Source: Candidatus Thermochlorobacteriaceae bacterium (GTDB taxonomy: Bacteria; Bacteroidota; Chlorobiia; Chlorobiales; Thermochlorobacteraceae). From it: 40,971 nt of DNA. The translations under genes and the position numbers were made by a program. Each line of letters begins with the position of its first letter. Within the stretch, counting starts at the first letter, position 1. The DNA is taken from contig JAJUFC010000020.1 of NCBI GenBank assembly GCA_029263855.1, forward strand, positions 1 to 40,971. The letters are read 5' to 3'. The notes beneath the pieces were generated by a model. That model saw nothing but the letters and a program-made list of their open reading frames with translations. It had not been told where the DNA came from and searched no databases. Shown piece by piece: positions 40,776-40,971 of the stretch.

Positions 40776-40971
40776 ATGAAGTATCTTTTGTTTCTGCTCG
40801 CGCTCGCGCTTCTCTTCTTTGCCCATAGTTGCAAAGATGAACCGCCTACAAAATCCGAACCGCCGCCTGAGGAACTTATCTATGACACCACCTCGCACAA
40901 CATTACTTGGTTCGCCGATACCTTAGGCGACTACGGACAAGAACTCAACGACATTTGGGCGGCGGATAGCG
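40776..40971 (+). CDS. Lipoprotein, N-terminal part only (window end)
   Basis: The frame opens at ATG 40776 and runs off the window; 65 residues are visible. A hydrophobic signal ends in FAHSCKDE (Cys19, probable lipobox), then a proline-rich stretch and HNITWFADTLGDYGQELNDI. The last part resembles the start of beta-propeller or Ycf48-like secreted proteins, where each blade carries a similar phrase (DIWAxD), but too little is visible to name it. It is probably in the same transcript as the lipoprotein at 40130. Confidence 0.72.
   Translation, partial: MKYLLFLLALALLFFAHSCKDEPPTKSEPPPEELIYDTTSHNITWFADTLGDYGQELNDIWAADS

Overview
The window looks like chromosomal DNA of a Chlorobiota/Bacteroidota-type bacterium. 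The evidence is a protein with a canonical type IX secretion (T9SS) C-terminal sorting domain, a very large gingipain-type (C25) peptidase, LptC/LptE lipoproteins, DUF6175- and LPP20-like envelope proteins, a Tgt without the usual zinc ligands, and few Shine-Dalgarno sequences. A PuhE-like (DUF3623) membrane protein at 11638-12474 is a photosynthesis-associated family, so a phototrophic relative (for example near Chloroherpetonaceae) is a reasonable inference. No reaction-centre or bacteriochlorophyll gene is present to prove it. EtfAB and a methylcrotonyl-CoA-type carboxylase beta subunit point to oxidation of organic acids or amino acids, which fits a heterotroph or photoheterotroph. I see no IS element, CRISPR array, rRNA or tRNA.

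Layout. 1-1483 (+): tail of a TPR protein, an SDR oxidoreductase and LptE. 1558-7034 (-): carboxylate-amine ligase, PAS-PAS-GGDEF cyclase, and a two-gene envelope unit (DUF6175-like, LPP20-like). 7107-10146 (+): an elaborate leader followed by a TonB-like/AgmX protein and a VWA lipoprotein. 10360-12474 (+): glutathione peroxidase, orphan UmuD-like S24 protein and the PuhE-like protein, the first two followed by clear terminators. 12491-15775 (-): tightly packed unit of NTF2-like protein, adenosine deaminase and TPR-GGDEF cyclase. 15908-18608: DUF4397 lipoprotein, a LiaF-like/PspC pair and a rhomboid protease. 18642-22617 (+): YheT-like hydrolase, EtfB, EtfA and a DppB-type permease. 22688-25761: LRR protein and LptC (-) divergent from the acyl-CoA carboxylase (+). 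25840-35585 (-): secreted/outer-membrane block with T9SS cargo, a barrel-like protein, a small Cys-containing exported protein and the C25 peptidase. 35748-39752 (+): packed housekeeping run purC, dedA, plsY, transketolase N-subunit, tgt. 39753-40971 (+): a 377-base structured intergenic region, an outer-membrane lipoprotein and a partial lipoprotein.

The most unusual material is regulatory. Four TTGAC words are spaced exactly 11 bp apart upstream of a leader whose hairpin pairs with the ribosome binding site (7148-7266). Tandem 15-bp dyads lie upstream of the peroxidase (10251-10280). A perfect 11-bp direct repeat, 42 bp apart, precedes the PuhE-like gene (11568-11620). A G8 tract with two hairpins precedes the lipoprotein at 40130. 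All were found by eye; none has been tested statistically or by comparison with other genomes.
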